A DNA stretch of 8,349 nt from Thermococcus paralvinellae (GTDB lineage: Archaea > Methanobacteriota_B > Thermococci > Thermococcales > Thermococcaceae), in the NCBI GenBank assembly GCA_015662175.1, contig DQUR01000049.1:1-8349 (forward strand). Direction: 5' to 3'. Positions within the stretch are counted from its first letter, which is position 1. Each line of letters starts with the position of its first letter. The position numbers and the translations under genes are program-made. Below are positions 1 to 6,150 of the stretch, piece after piece. A model generated the notes under the pieces. That model had not been told where the DNA came from. It worked only from the letters and a program-made list of their open reading frames with translations, and did no database searches.

Positions 1-431
1 TCGCTCTCAAGTATGGCATCGATCTCCCCCTGTCTTATGTAGATCGCGTTTACAAAGACGTCGTAGGGGATGAGCTTTTCCATCCAGTCCCTCACTGCCC
101 TTTGATTAGCTTCCGTCACGTGGTGCCATGTGCCGTCATAATACTTGGCAAAGGCGATGCCCCTCGTTATGTTGCGGTGAACCTGATACCTCACCCCGTC
201 CCTTTCAAAGAACACCGTTATTTCTGTGCTCTTTCCATTGACACGGAGGAAGCTATCCTTTTTGAGTTCTTTGGGTTTTGTTGGCCAGTACAGGCCAATG
301 AGAATGGCATCAAGGAGGGAGCTCTTTCCGGAACCATTTTGCCCAATTATCAGGTTTATCCCCTGAGTAAATGTAACTTTTGTGAATTCATGAGAGCGGA
401 AGTCCCTCACGATGATCTTCTCAATCCTCAT
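1..431 (-). CDS. rad50: DNA double-strand break repair ATPase Rad50, N-terminal part (3' end beyond window)
   Basis: Rad50 is the SMC-like ATPase partner of Mre11. It tethers DNA ends and gates the nuclease through ATP-driven dimerisation. Only the first 143 residues lie in the window. They form the N-terminal half of the ABC-type ATPase head: start MRIEKI, a Walker A motif GQNGSGKSS at residues 30-38 (K36, S37), and the Q-loop YIRQGE near residue 134, followed by the typical IDAILES run. The coiled coil, zinc hook and C-terminal half (signature, Walker B) lie past the left edge. The ATG follows the mre11 stop after 4 nt, and GGGGTGA spanning that stop is its ribosome binding site, so the two are co-translated. 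No frameshift is visible. Family identity is certain; completeness cannot be judged. Confidence 0.96.
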   Translation of the reverse strand, partial: MRIEKIIVRDFRSHEFTKVTFTQGINLIIGQNGSGKSSLLDAILIGLYWPTKPKELKKDSFLRVNGKSTEITVFFERDGVRYQVHRNITRGIAFAKYYDGTWHHVTEANQRAVRDWMEKLIPYDVFVNAIYIRQGEIDAILES

Positions 432-435
432 ATTC

Positions 436-442
436 TCACCCC
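436..442 (-). promoter_or_regulatory. rad50 ribosome binding site overlapping the mre11 stop
   Basis: On the minus strand the sequence GGGGTGA ends in the mre11 TGA stop and lies 4 nt before the rad50 ATG. It matches the archaeal anti-SD complement (GGTGA) and supports ATG at 431 as the rad50 start. Confidence 0.75.
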
Positions 443-1734
443 AGCCACGCAAGGAGGTCAGATCTTCTCTTTGGGGGAACCTTTTTCTCCGTTTTTTGTG
501 CCTTTACCCCTCTTTCCACCTGTGACTCCGTCTTTTGGGACTCTTGAACTTCCTCTACTTTCTCAGCGGCATTAGATTCATCAATGCCACCTAAAATGAG
601 CTTTATTACCTCCTCGAATTCCTCAAAGTCCCTCTCCCCAACCCTCTCGATTACCTTAAGCTCCACGGGTGTAAAGAACTCGCTGGCAGTTGTTGCCCCC
701 TTTGCCCTCAGGGGAGAAACCCTGCCGAACCTCGTCCTTATGTGGAGATACTTCACCCTGAAGATATCGTGGAGGAATGACACGTCAAAGGGCCTCTCCC
801 ATTCAATGTCAACCCTCAAAAACGCCTCATCCGGTATCTTCGGGGCCAGTCTTTTCAGCTCTCTCCTTGCAACGCTGTCATTGGCCTTTATTTTGATATC
901 GTAAAACGGCCTGACATCCAGTTTAACGAACCGGGGCCTGAAGTCCTCAACTATAAGAAACCCCTTGTCCTCCCCGACTTGAGGCAAAAACCTGCTTCCA
1001 TCCCACCTGTACCTCATCTCATAGTCCCCGAAGTCCCACCTCTGCAGTGAACCGGGGTAGGCCACGGTGCCAAGGCCTTTGCTCGTCACCCACCTCCTGT
1101 GTATATGGCCCATTGCGTAGTAGAGGAACCCGTCCGGCAGATCCTCAAGGCGTATTTCAAAGTAATCTCCCCCATAAAACCTTTCCATCATCTCCTTTAT
1201 CCCCTGATGGAGCATCAGTATGGCATCGCCACCCGGCTTGAAATAATCGCTGAGCTTATTTCTTTCAAACCATGCGGCACTCATGTACTTCATCCCGCAA
1301 ATCTCAACGCTCTTATTCCCCTTCTCAAAAACCCCCTTGACAATCAATTTTCCATTGACCCTCTCCGTGGTCTGGTATTCGTTTTCCTTCTTCTCCTCCC
1401 TGAATCCAAGGAGATAAATCAATCCCAAAGACTCAAGGAGGTGGTAGGCGGAAATTCTCTTCTGGGTCCTGTCGTGATTGCCCTCAATGGCAAAAACCGG
1501 GATTTTGGACCGTTTGGGGATTGATAGAATATCTATGGCGTCTTTAATGGTCTGGGGGCTTGGATTGCTCCTGTGGAACAAATCCCCCGCTATCAGGATA
1601 AAATCCACCTTCTCCTCAACCGCCTTTTTTATTGCAGTTTCAAAGGCTTTCCTAAACTCCTCAGCCCTATAGGGCAGGCGATACTGCTCGAATCCAAGAT
1701 GAACGTCAGCGATGTGGGCAAATTTAAAGGTCAT
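436..1734 (-). CDS. mre11: DNA double-strand break repair nuclease Mre11
   Basis: Mre11 is the Mn-dependent 3'-5' exonuclease and ssDNA endonuclease of the Mre11-Rad50 complex, which resects broken DNA ends. The 432-residue protein has all the calcineurin-like phosphodiesterase motifs: D10 and H12 (IADVHLG), D51 (IAGDLFH), N86-H87-D88 (EGNHDRT), H176 (MLHQG), and H210/H212 (GHIH). These match the metal ligands and catalytic histidines of Pyrococcus furiosus Mre11 with a two-residue shift. The capping domain follows. Residues about 355-385 look like the helical Rad50-binding segment. Residues about 388-425 are a charged, low-complexity linker before a hydrophobic DLLAWLG tail. The start overlaps the herA end by 11 nt and has GAGGGG 7 nt upstream, indicating translational coupling. 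No key residue is missing. Confidence 0.97.
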   Translation of the reverse strand: MTFKFAHIADVHLGFEQYRLPYRAEEFRKAFETAIKKAVEEKVDFILIAGDLFHRSNPSPQTIKDAIDILSIPKRSKIPVFAIEGNHDRTQKRISAYHLLESLGLIYLLGFREEKKENEYQTTERVNGKLIVKGVFEKGNKSVEICGMKYMSAAWFERNKLSDYFKPGGDAILMLHQGIKEMMERFYGGDYFEIRLEDLPDGFLYYAMGHIHRRWVTSKGLGTVAYPGSLQRWDFGDYEMRYRWDGSRFLPQVGEDKGFLIVEDFRPRFVKLDVRPFYDIKIKANDSVARRELKRLAPKIPDEAFLRVDIEWERPFDVSFLHDIFRVKYLHIRTRFGRVSPLRAKGATTASEFFTPVELKVIERVGERDFEEFEEVIKLILGGIDESNAAEKVEEVQESQKTESQVERGVKAQKTEKKVPPKRRSDLLAWLG

Positions 1735-3448
1735 ACTCTATCCCCTCATCCTCATACATTTGCTGAATCTTTCTTTCTTTTTCCTCATCCTCAGCTCTCT
1801 TAAGCCATCTCGAGACAACCCCTATATCCTCACCGCCGTAATCCCCGCCCATGGACTTGAAGTTGTGTATTTTAACCAAAGCTGGCAGGGCAATTGCCTG
1901 GCCAACTATCACGGCTTCTCCCTTGCCGAGAGAGGCAATGTCCGAGAGCAGGTCAGAGCTCAGCTGCTCGCTCGCCCTGAGGACGTAATCCTGGTCCTTT
2001 GGGTTCACTATCCTCAGGATTATCTTGGTGTTTGTCTGACTCAAAACATCCTCATTCAGCTTGTTTGGTCTTTGGGACACTATTCCTAAACCAACCCCAA
2101 ATTTTCTACCTTCCCTCGCAATTCTGCCCAGGATCCTCACGGTATCGTTGTGCTCCTCCCTGGGGGCGAAGATGTGGGCTTCTTCCACAATCAGAAGGAT
2201 TGGCTCAGCGAGAGCTTTGCTCTTGGCCTCAACGTCCCTCATGGTTTTCTCAAGTTCCCTCATTTCCTCCTCAAGCCTCGAGGTTCTGACGATCCTTAGA
2301 TCTTCCTTTATGCGTTCAAGCTTCTTCCTTGCCTTCTCATAATCTACCCTCGCCTCAAACACGGCCTGCAAAAGCTTGCCAACAACGACCTTCATCTGCC
2401 TCTCATCCAGAGGTCCTAGGTCAATGACGTTGGCTTTGCCGGGCTCAATCCGGGAAATCAAATCCTCACTCGTCAGCAATGCTCCATAATTCCTCAGGAA
2501 TCTCCTGATTCTCAGAACGACTCCCCTCAGAGTATCAACTCTTTCCGACTTGAGTTCCTCGGTGAGATAGCTCTGCTTTGCCCCATCCCAGTACCTTGCC
2601 TCCTTACTCCTTATCCAGTCGTTTATTGTCTCCATGAGCTTTTCGATTATTTCTCTGCCACCCATGCTTGAATACTCATGCTTAACCGTTTCCCAGGCTT
2701 TGGCCAGGAACTCCCTCTGAATGGTAGCGTTTTTGGCAACCTCAATCAAATCAGCCAGTTCCTCACTATCCATTTCCTCCGGTCTTATTTTAGCCTCAAT
2801 TATGTTGACATACTCCTTTCCGGTATTTGGGAGCTTTAGCTTGATGTAATCCCCATGGGGATCAAGGACTACAACGGTCCCCCTGAGCTTTTCAACGATT
2901 TGGCTGATCATCACGGCCACAGCGTTCGACTTACCGGCACCCGTAACGGCTAAAACTGCAAAATGCCTCGAAACGAGCTCGTCAGCATTCAGGTAAATTG
3001 GAACGCTCTCCCTCAGGAGGAGGTTTCCAATCTCTATGTATCCAATCCCGGGGTTGTATATGGCCTTGAGAACTTCATCGCTTAAACGATATACCTTCCG
3101 GCCATTGGGGATGGGCACCCTGTTTGGTAAAACTTCAACATTTTCTCCGTTAATTCTGATTTTGCCGAGGATCCTCACGGTGGCTATGAGCTCTTCATTC
3201 GCTTCAATGCTATCCCCGTACTGTTCTAAATCCAGCTGGAGGGCATGGTAAGTGCTTTTTCCCCCGCTGAGGAGCCAGTTGATGTTCTCAAGCTTTCTAA
3301 TATTGCCAATAACCCACTCGCCTTCCCTGTTTTGAGCAACGACAAATTCCCCAAATCGTAGCTCAGCATTTGGATGAGCGGAAAATGTATAGCTTGTGAC
3401 GGTTGCCTCATCCCTGACTATACCCACAACCTTTTCCGTTATCTCCAT
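1724..3448 (-). CDS. herA: DNA double-strand break repair helicase/translocase HerA
   Basis: HerA is a hexameric FtsK/VirB4-like DNA translocase that works with the nuclease NurA and with Mre11-Rad50 to produce long 3' overhangs at broken ends. The 574-residue product begins with a beta-rich HAS-barrel domain (about 1-100). Next comes the RecA-like core with Walker A TGAGKSN (K173, S174), a strand ending in DPHGD (196-200), Walker [10 protein letters not shown] (E422, E423), and a conserved SQRP (458-461). Residues about 366-412 are a highly charged, probably coiled-coil, helical insertion just before Walker B. The C-terminal tail (about 545-574) is charged. It heads the herA-mre11-rad50 operon. 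The start has GGTGGT 3 nt upstream and a TATA box about 37 nt upstream, giving a leader of roughly 12 nt. The family is certain. Confidence 0.97.
   Translation of the reverse strand: MEITEKVVGIVRDEATVTSYTFSAHPNAELRFGEFVVAQNREGEWVIGNIRKLENINWLLSGGKSTYHALQLDLEQYGDSIEANEELIATVRILGKIRINGENVEVLPNRVPIPNGRKVYRLSDEVLKAIYNPGIGYIEIGNLLLRESVPIYLNADELVSRHFAVLAVTGAGKSNAVAVMISQIVEKLRGTVVVLDPHGDYIKLKLPNTGKEYVNIIEAKIRPEEMDSEELADLIEVAKNATIQREFLAKAWETVKHEYSSMGGREIIEKLMETINDWIRSKEARYWDGAKQSYLTEELKSERVDTLRGVVLRIRRFLRNYGALLTSEDLISRIEPGKANVIDLGPLDERQMKVVVGKLLQAVFEARVDYEKARKKLERIKEDLRIVRTSRLEEEMRELEKTMRDVEAKSKALAEPILLIVEEAHIFAPREEHNDTVRILGRIAREGRKFGVGLGIVSQRPNKLNEDVLSQTNTKIILRIVNPKDQDYVLRASEQLSSDLLSDIASLGKGEAVIVGQAIALPALVKIHNFKSMGGDYGGEDIGVVSRWLKRAEDEEKERKIQQMYEDEGIEYDL
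1742..1747 (-). promoter_or_regulatory. mre11 ribosome binding site inside the herA end
   Basis: GAGGGG on the minus strand lies 7 nt before the mre11 ATG and within the last codons of herA. It fixes the mre11 start, and the arrangement implies coupled translation. Confidence 0.65.
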
Positions 3449-3451
3449 GCT

Positions 3452-3457
3452 ACCACC
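3452..3457 (-). promoter_or_regulatory. herA ribosome binding site
   Basis: GGTGGT on the minus strand, 3 nt before the herA ATG. The same hexamer precedes the kbl ATG in this window. Confidence 0.6.
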
Positions 3458-3482
3458 ATTTCGTAATTACTCCCGGCGTGAA

Positions 3483-3488
3483 TATAAA
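3483..3488 (-). promoter_or_regulatory. Archaeal TATA box for the herA-mre11-rad50 operon
   Basis: The minus strand reads TTTATA, with a purine-rich ACAAGA stretch just upstream as a possible BRE. The centre is about 37 nt before the herA ATG. With a typical TATA-to-start distance of about 25 nt, transcription would begin near 3460, leaving a short leader that still holds GGTGGT. It lies about 20 nt downstream of the D box of the guide RNA, in the same orientation. Confidence 0.65.
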
Positions 3489-3505
3489 TCTTGTCAAGAA
3501 AAGGT

Positions 3506-3564
3506 AAATCAGCCAGGAATCCGGTCATCATCCCATCATCAGAATCAAGGGCACTCATCACTGG
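3506..3564 (-). ncRNA. Box C/D small guide RNA (2'-O-methylation guide), previously hidden in the herA upstream region
   Basis: Read on the minus strand, the order is: C box GTGATGA (3555-3561), a 12-nt guide GTGCCCTTGATT (3543-3554), D' box CTGA (3539-3542), a 7-nt linker, C' box ATGATGA (3525-3531), a 12-nt guide CCGGATTCCTGG (3513-3524), and D box CTGA (3509-3512). All four boxes match the consensus (RUGAUGA, CUGA) exactly, and both guides have the 12-nt length typical of archaeal C/D sRNAs. Such RNAs bind L7Ae, Nop5 and fibrillarin. They direct 2'-O-methylation of the target nucleotide paired with the fifth guide base upstream of D or D'. A TATA box lies about 25 nt upstream of the proposed 5' end. 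The outer ends are approximate, and the terminal stem is weak. Targets are not identified; candidates are rRNA or tRNA. Confidence 0.9.
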
Positions 3565-3585
3565 ACATTATCTCACGGTCAGCTC

Positions 3586-3599
3586 TTTTAAACTTTGCT
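3586..3599 (-). promoter_or_regulatory. BRE/TATA promoter of the box C/D guide RNA
   Basis: The minus strand reads AGCAAAG followed by TTTAAAA (TATA core 3586-3592, BRE-like 3593-3599). A start about 25 nt downstream of the core falls near 3564, three bases before the C box. TTTTAAA could also act on the plus strand for the acetyltransferase, but the spacing fits the guide RNA better. Confidence 0.65.
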
Positions 3600-3602
3600 C
3601 CC

Positions 3603-3615
3603 AAAGTGTTAAAAG
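3603..3615 (+). promoter_or_regulatory. Possible TATA element for the acetyltransferase-endA operon
   Basis: An AAAG stretch followed by TTAAAA (3609-3614) lies about 26 nt before the ATG at 3638. That would make the transcript essentially leaderless, consistent with the absence of any Shine-Dalgarno-like sequence before this ATG. The match to the TATA consensus is moderate. Confidence 0.4.
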
Positions 3616-3637
3616 TCCCACTGAAATAAGTTAAAAC

Positions 3638-4147
3638 ATGAGTGCCTCCTCAAGAGACCTGCCACAAATGAGGAGAATCTCCCTAAGCTTAGTTACCATC
3701 AGACCGGCAAAGCTTTTCGATTTACCGGAGATAGTGAGGATAGAGCACCAATCTTTTAAGGAGCAGTATCCGAGGGGACTCTTTATGGTTTTTCTGGAAA
3801 ACAACCCGGACACATTTCTGGTGGCGGAGTACAATGGAAGGGTTGTGGGCTACGTTATGGCATACATTAAACCCGACTTAGAGGGCCACGTGATGAGCAT
3901 AGCGGTTGATCCCCTCTATAGGGGAAACGGTATCGGAAAGGCTTTGATGATTTCAGTGATTAATAAACTCATAGAAAGGGGATCCCGGTACATCGGGCTG
4001 GAGGTTAGAGTTAGCAATGAAAGGGCAATAAGGCTTTATGAATACCTCGGCTTTAGAAAGGTGAAGAGGATCATCGGCTATTACTCCGATGGGGAGGATG
4101 CGTATTACATGGTTCTGCCCGCGGATCAATGGAGGAGAGGGAGTTGA
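3638..4147 (+). CDS. rimI: GNAT-family N-terminal acetyltransferase (RimI/Ard1-like)
   Basis: This enzyme is predicted to transfer acetyl from acetyl-CoA to protein N-termini in the cytoplasm, as archaeal Ard1/RimI-type enzymes do. The 169-residue protein has the GNAT fold: the alpha-1 region with RIEHQSF (34-40), a central strand GHVMSIAVDP (83-92), the acetyl-CoA pyrophosphate-binding loop RGNGIG (95-100), and motif B VRVSNERAI..LY (123-134), typical of RimI. Residues 1-20 form an extension before the usual TIRPA start of the domain. ATG at 3638 is chosen. An in-frame ATG at 3668 (residue 11) is possible, and neither has a clear ribosome binding site, so a leaderless transcript is likely. 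The stop overlaps the start of endA, so they probably share an mRNA. Exact protein substrates cannot be read from the sequence. Confidence 0.9.
   Translation: MSASSRDLPQMRRISLSLVTIRPAKLFDLPEIVRIEHQSFKEQYPRGLFMVFLENNPDTFLVAEYNGRVVGYVMAYIKPDLEGHVMSIAVDPLYRGNGIGKALMISVINKLIERGSRYIGLEVRVSNERAIRLYEYLGFRKVKRIIGYYSDGEDAYYMVLPADQWRRGS
4131..4137 (+). promoter_or_regulatory. endA ribosome binding site that favours a TTG start
   Basis: GGAGGAG inside the end of the acetyltransferase gene lies 6 nt before TTG at 4144. The upstream in-frame ATG at 4129 overlaps this site and has no ribosome binding site of its own. This favours initiation at TTG, whose TTGA overlaps the acetyltransferase stop codon. Confidence 0.6.
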
Positions 4148-4659
4148 AGGAGCCAATAGAGTTCAAGCTCAGCGGTGACAGGGTCTTCAGCGAGAGGGAG
4201 AAGGCAATAAACCAGCTCCACAACAGGCGCCATTTCGGTGAGGTCATCAACGGAAAGCTCTTTCTTTCGCTCATAGAGGCGGCATACCTGATGGAGAGGG
4301 GCAAGATAAAGGTCCTTGACGGCGATAAGGAGCTCTCCTTTGAGGAACTCCTTGAAATTGGTCGAAAAAAGGACGACCAGTTCGATATCAAATATCTCGT
4401 TTACAAGGACCTGCGCGATAGAGGCTATGTTGTCAAGTCGGCCCTTAAGTTCGGCTCCCACTTCAGGGTTTACAGGCGCGGGATGGACGAGCACTCCCAG
4501 TGGCTGATATGGGTCGTTCCGGAGAACCTCCGCTTCAGCCCCAGCGACATAACGGCCCGGGTGAGAGTTGCCCACGGCGTCAGGAAGAACATGGTCATGG
4601 CGGTCGTTGATGAGGATAACGATGTCGTGTATTATAAGATTGAGTGGGTGAAGTTCTGA
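4144..4659 (+). CDS. endA: tRNA-splicing endonuclease EndA
   Basis: EndA cuts introns from pre-tRNA (and archaeal pre-rRNA) at bulge-helix-bulge sites, leaving 2',3'-cyclic phosphate and 5'-OH ends for ligation. At about 171 residues it is the short homomeric form. Numbered from TTG 4144, the catalytic triad is Y110 (in RVYRRG), H117 (in EHS) and K148 (in HGVRKN). These correspond to Tyr115, His125 and Lys156 of the Methanocaldococcus jannaschii enzyme, with a Tyr-His spacing of 7 rather than 10. The N-terminal domain holds the LFLSLIEAAYL segment. The start is TTG at 4144, with GGAGGAG upstream and TTGA overlapping the previous stop. ATG at 4129 would add five residues (MEERE) and is the alternative. 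It ends 19 bp from the convergent neighbour. Confidence 0.95.
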   Translation: MKEPIEFKLSGDRVFSEREKAINQLHNRRHFGEVINGKLFLSLIEAAYLMERGKIKVLDGDKELSFEELLEIGRKKDDQFDIKYLVYKDLRDRGYVVKSALKFGSHFRVYRRGMDEHSQWLIWVVPENLRFSPSDITARVRVAHGVRKNMVMAVVDEDNDVVYYKIEWVKF

Positions 4660-4678
4660 GAAATTTAGTTGTCAGAAT

Positions 4679-6031
4679 TCATGCATATGCCTGTTCTTGG
4701 ATCGTAAGATCGGTTATAATGCCAAACACAAGTGGCACGCTGACCTTTGATTTGTTATTTACCTTCACCCCAAGAACGCTGTAGGTTGCGTAGCAGCTCT
4801 TTTTGGGCTTGACCTCGAAACCGTATAATGCTATCGAAACTGCGTTCATGTATTTGTGGAATCCAAACGTTAGGCTAAGCGCGCCGGCCAGTTTCCGGTT
4901 TATGCCCGCAAGGTACTTTCCGGCGGCATAGCCTATTGGGATGCTCAGGCTGGAGCTCGATGAGAAGACCTCACTTTGGGATTGTCTAACATAGACGGCA
5001 CTCTTCCAACTCCCGGCACTTATCCACTTCCTTTTCCACTCCGCTTCTCTTGAGATGCTCCAGATGCTGGGGGTTGTGGTGATCCTTGGAGGGTTGTTCC
5101 CCTGCGACTCCGTGAAGTAAGTACCATCTGTGGAAGACTCCCATACCGTATACTTTCCGGTACTGTGGATTTTGATAGGATAAGTTTGTGCCACCTCTAT
5201 GTCCACATACCTCCCCGTGAGCTTGTCGTATGCTGGAACCTTAGCGTGAGCCACAATGTACTCCACCTTGATGTTAAGATACCTTTCCCAGGTGTCTGAA
5301 TTAACTGTCAGGGGCCCTAATGAATGATAGCCTATATCCAGTGCCCAGCCTTCGAAGTGGTGTCCCTTGGATACGCTAAGAACCGTGAAGGGCCCAACGT
5401 CAATTCCAATCGTCCAGTAGCTGTAGGTACTCCTGCTGAGCACGAGAACCCAGTCGAAATTCATCTCTTCTGCGACTCTGTTCTCTATTTTTAGTCCCAT
5501 CACTGAGACCCATTCGTTGAAGGTTTTTGATTTTGCCCTGCTTTCAAAGTACAGATCCCATTGGGGGTTAAGGCAGTATCTGCCTCCGAAGTCTATCCAG
5601 CCCCTTGGGCACGAGCCGGTGACTTCAACCTCTCCCTTCAGGTTTAATATTCCCTTCCCGTCGAGTTCAACCCTGCTGGATGTTAGGCTTTTGATCCCCA
5701 GGTTTCCGTCTCTGGTAACGTAGAGTATCAGAGGGGTTGGTGGGGCGTAGAGAGCCTCTTCACCCGTCGAGAGTTGTCTAATCCATTCCTGCCTTGGCAC
5801 CTTCACAAAAGTTGGGAAGAGCCTTCCTGCTTCCCCTTTCTTGAGAACTTTAATGCTCCCATTGGGGAGGGGATGGTAGATGATGTAATCACCGGAGCCT
5901 TCTATTTTGTATACATCGTAACCAAGAATTCTGGTTACGGAGTCTTCGTTGCCTGCGGTGTAGCTTAAGGCCCCTGCCGCGGTTCCTCCGAGGAGTATCA
6001 ACACTATTAGCAAAGGTTTCTTGCTCACCAT
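4679..6031 (-). CDS. Exported protein of unknown function, signal peptide or N-terminal anchor
   Basis: I do not recognise this 450-residue protein. The N-terminus is MVSKKP followed by a hydrophobic run (about 7-22, LLIVLILLGG then small residues), a class I signal peptide or membrane anchor; there is no lipobox cysteine. No other membrane segment is evident. The rest is rich in aromatic, Ser, Thr and Val residues in alternating patterns, suggesting an extracellular beta-rich fold. It has three cysteines: C141 and C153 around a Gly/aromatic loop, which could form a disulfide, and C413. There is a serine cluster at 357-361 and two N-glycosylation sequons (N57, N426). No catalytic signature is seen. 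It is a single-gene unit with its own TATA box. The start ATG has only a partial GTGA ribosome binding site. GTG at 6028 is an alternative start. Confidence 0.85.
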   Translation of the reverse strand: MVSKKPLLIVLILLGGTAAGALSYTAGNEDSVTRILGYDVYKIEGSGDYIIYHPLPNGSIKVLKKGEAGRLFPTFVKVPRQEWIRQLSTGEEALYAPPTPLILYVTRDGNLGIKSLTSSRVELDGKGILNLKGEVEVTGSCPRGWIDFGGRYCLNPQWDLYFESRAKSKTFNEWVSVMGLKIENRVAEEMNFDWVLVLSRSTYSYWTIGIDVGPFTVLSVSKGHHFEGWALDIGYHSLGPLTVNSDTWERYLNIKVEYIVAHAKVPAYDKLTGRYVDIEVAQTYPIKIHSTGKYTVWESSTDGTYFTESQGNNPPRITTTPSIWSISREAEWKRKWISAGSWKSAVYVRQSQSEVFSSSSSLSIPIGYAAGKYLAGINRKLAGALSLTFGFHKYMNAVSIALYGFEVKPKKSCYATYSVLGVKVNNKSKVSVPLVFGIITDLTIQEQAYA

Positions 6032-6078
6032 AGTAAGTCACATACTAATTGCTTTACGTTAGCTTATAAAACTTACTA
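6031..6078. repeat. Inverted repeat TAGTAAGT/ACTTACTA spanning a promoter and start codon
   Basis: TAGTAAGT at 6031-6038 and its exact reverse complement ACTTACTA at 6071-6078 are separated by 32 bp. On the coding (minus) strand, one arm abuts the upstream side of the TATA box, at the BRE position. The other overlaps the first base of the ATG. Arm centres are 40 bp apart, near four helical turns. It may be an operator or chance; no known regulator motif is recognised. Confidence 0.45.
6064..6070 (-). promoter_or_regulatory. TATA box of the exported-protein gene
   Basis: The minus strand reads TTTATAA, centred about 36 nt before the ATG at 6031, the same geometry as the herA and kbl promoters here. 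The arms of an 8-bp inverted repeat lie on either side of it. Confidence 0.65.
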
Positions 6079-6107
6079 TTAAGATTTGAAAAACTGACGG
6101 ACCGCTT

Positions 6108-6150
6108 ATAATGAAGAAGAAAAGAAGCCGGATTCACTTCAAGAATCCGG
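6108..6150 (-). terminator. Hairpin plus T-rich tract at the kbl 3' end, overlapping its stop codon
   Basis: A perfect 8-bp inverted repeat, CCGGATTC (6128-6135) and GAATCCGG (6143-6150), has a 7-nt loop. In the kbl transcript it is followed by the pyrimidine-rich CTTCTTTTCTTCTTC. The kbl TGA stop begins in the loop. The position, directly after the gene and before the next promoter, suits transcription termination. Archaeal terminators mainly need T-rich tracts, so the hairpin may instead stabilise the mRNA 3' end. Confidence 0.55.

Noticed and set aside
102..575. Plus-strand open frame opposite rad50/mre11
   Set aside because: It lies antisense to two clearly coding genes. The translation shows no domain and the frame has no ribosome binding site. 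The same holds for the plus-strand frames opposite mre11, herA and kbl.
2127..3182. Near-identical stretch GGATCCTCACGGT at two places in herA
   Set aside because: Both copies encode the short peptide TVRILG in different parts of the protein (about residues 90-95 and 436-441). At 13 bp this looks like coincidence of codon use, not a mobile repeat.
3396..3629. Plus-strand frame of 77 codons across the herA start and intergenic region
   Set aside because: It runs antisense through the herA start, its promoter and the guide RNA, and its product has no recognisable features.
3892..3915. GTGATGA inside the acetyltransferase gene as a C box
   Set aside because: No CTGA box follows at the right spacing. 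The bases encode conserved residues (HVMSIA) of the GNAT core.
4660..4678. Terminator between convergent endA and the exported-protein gene
   Set aside because: The 19-bp gap has no T-tract or stem strong enough to call. Termination probably occurs inside the opposing gene or without a visible signal.
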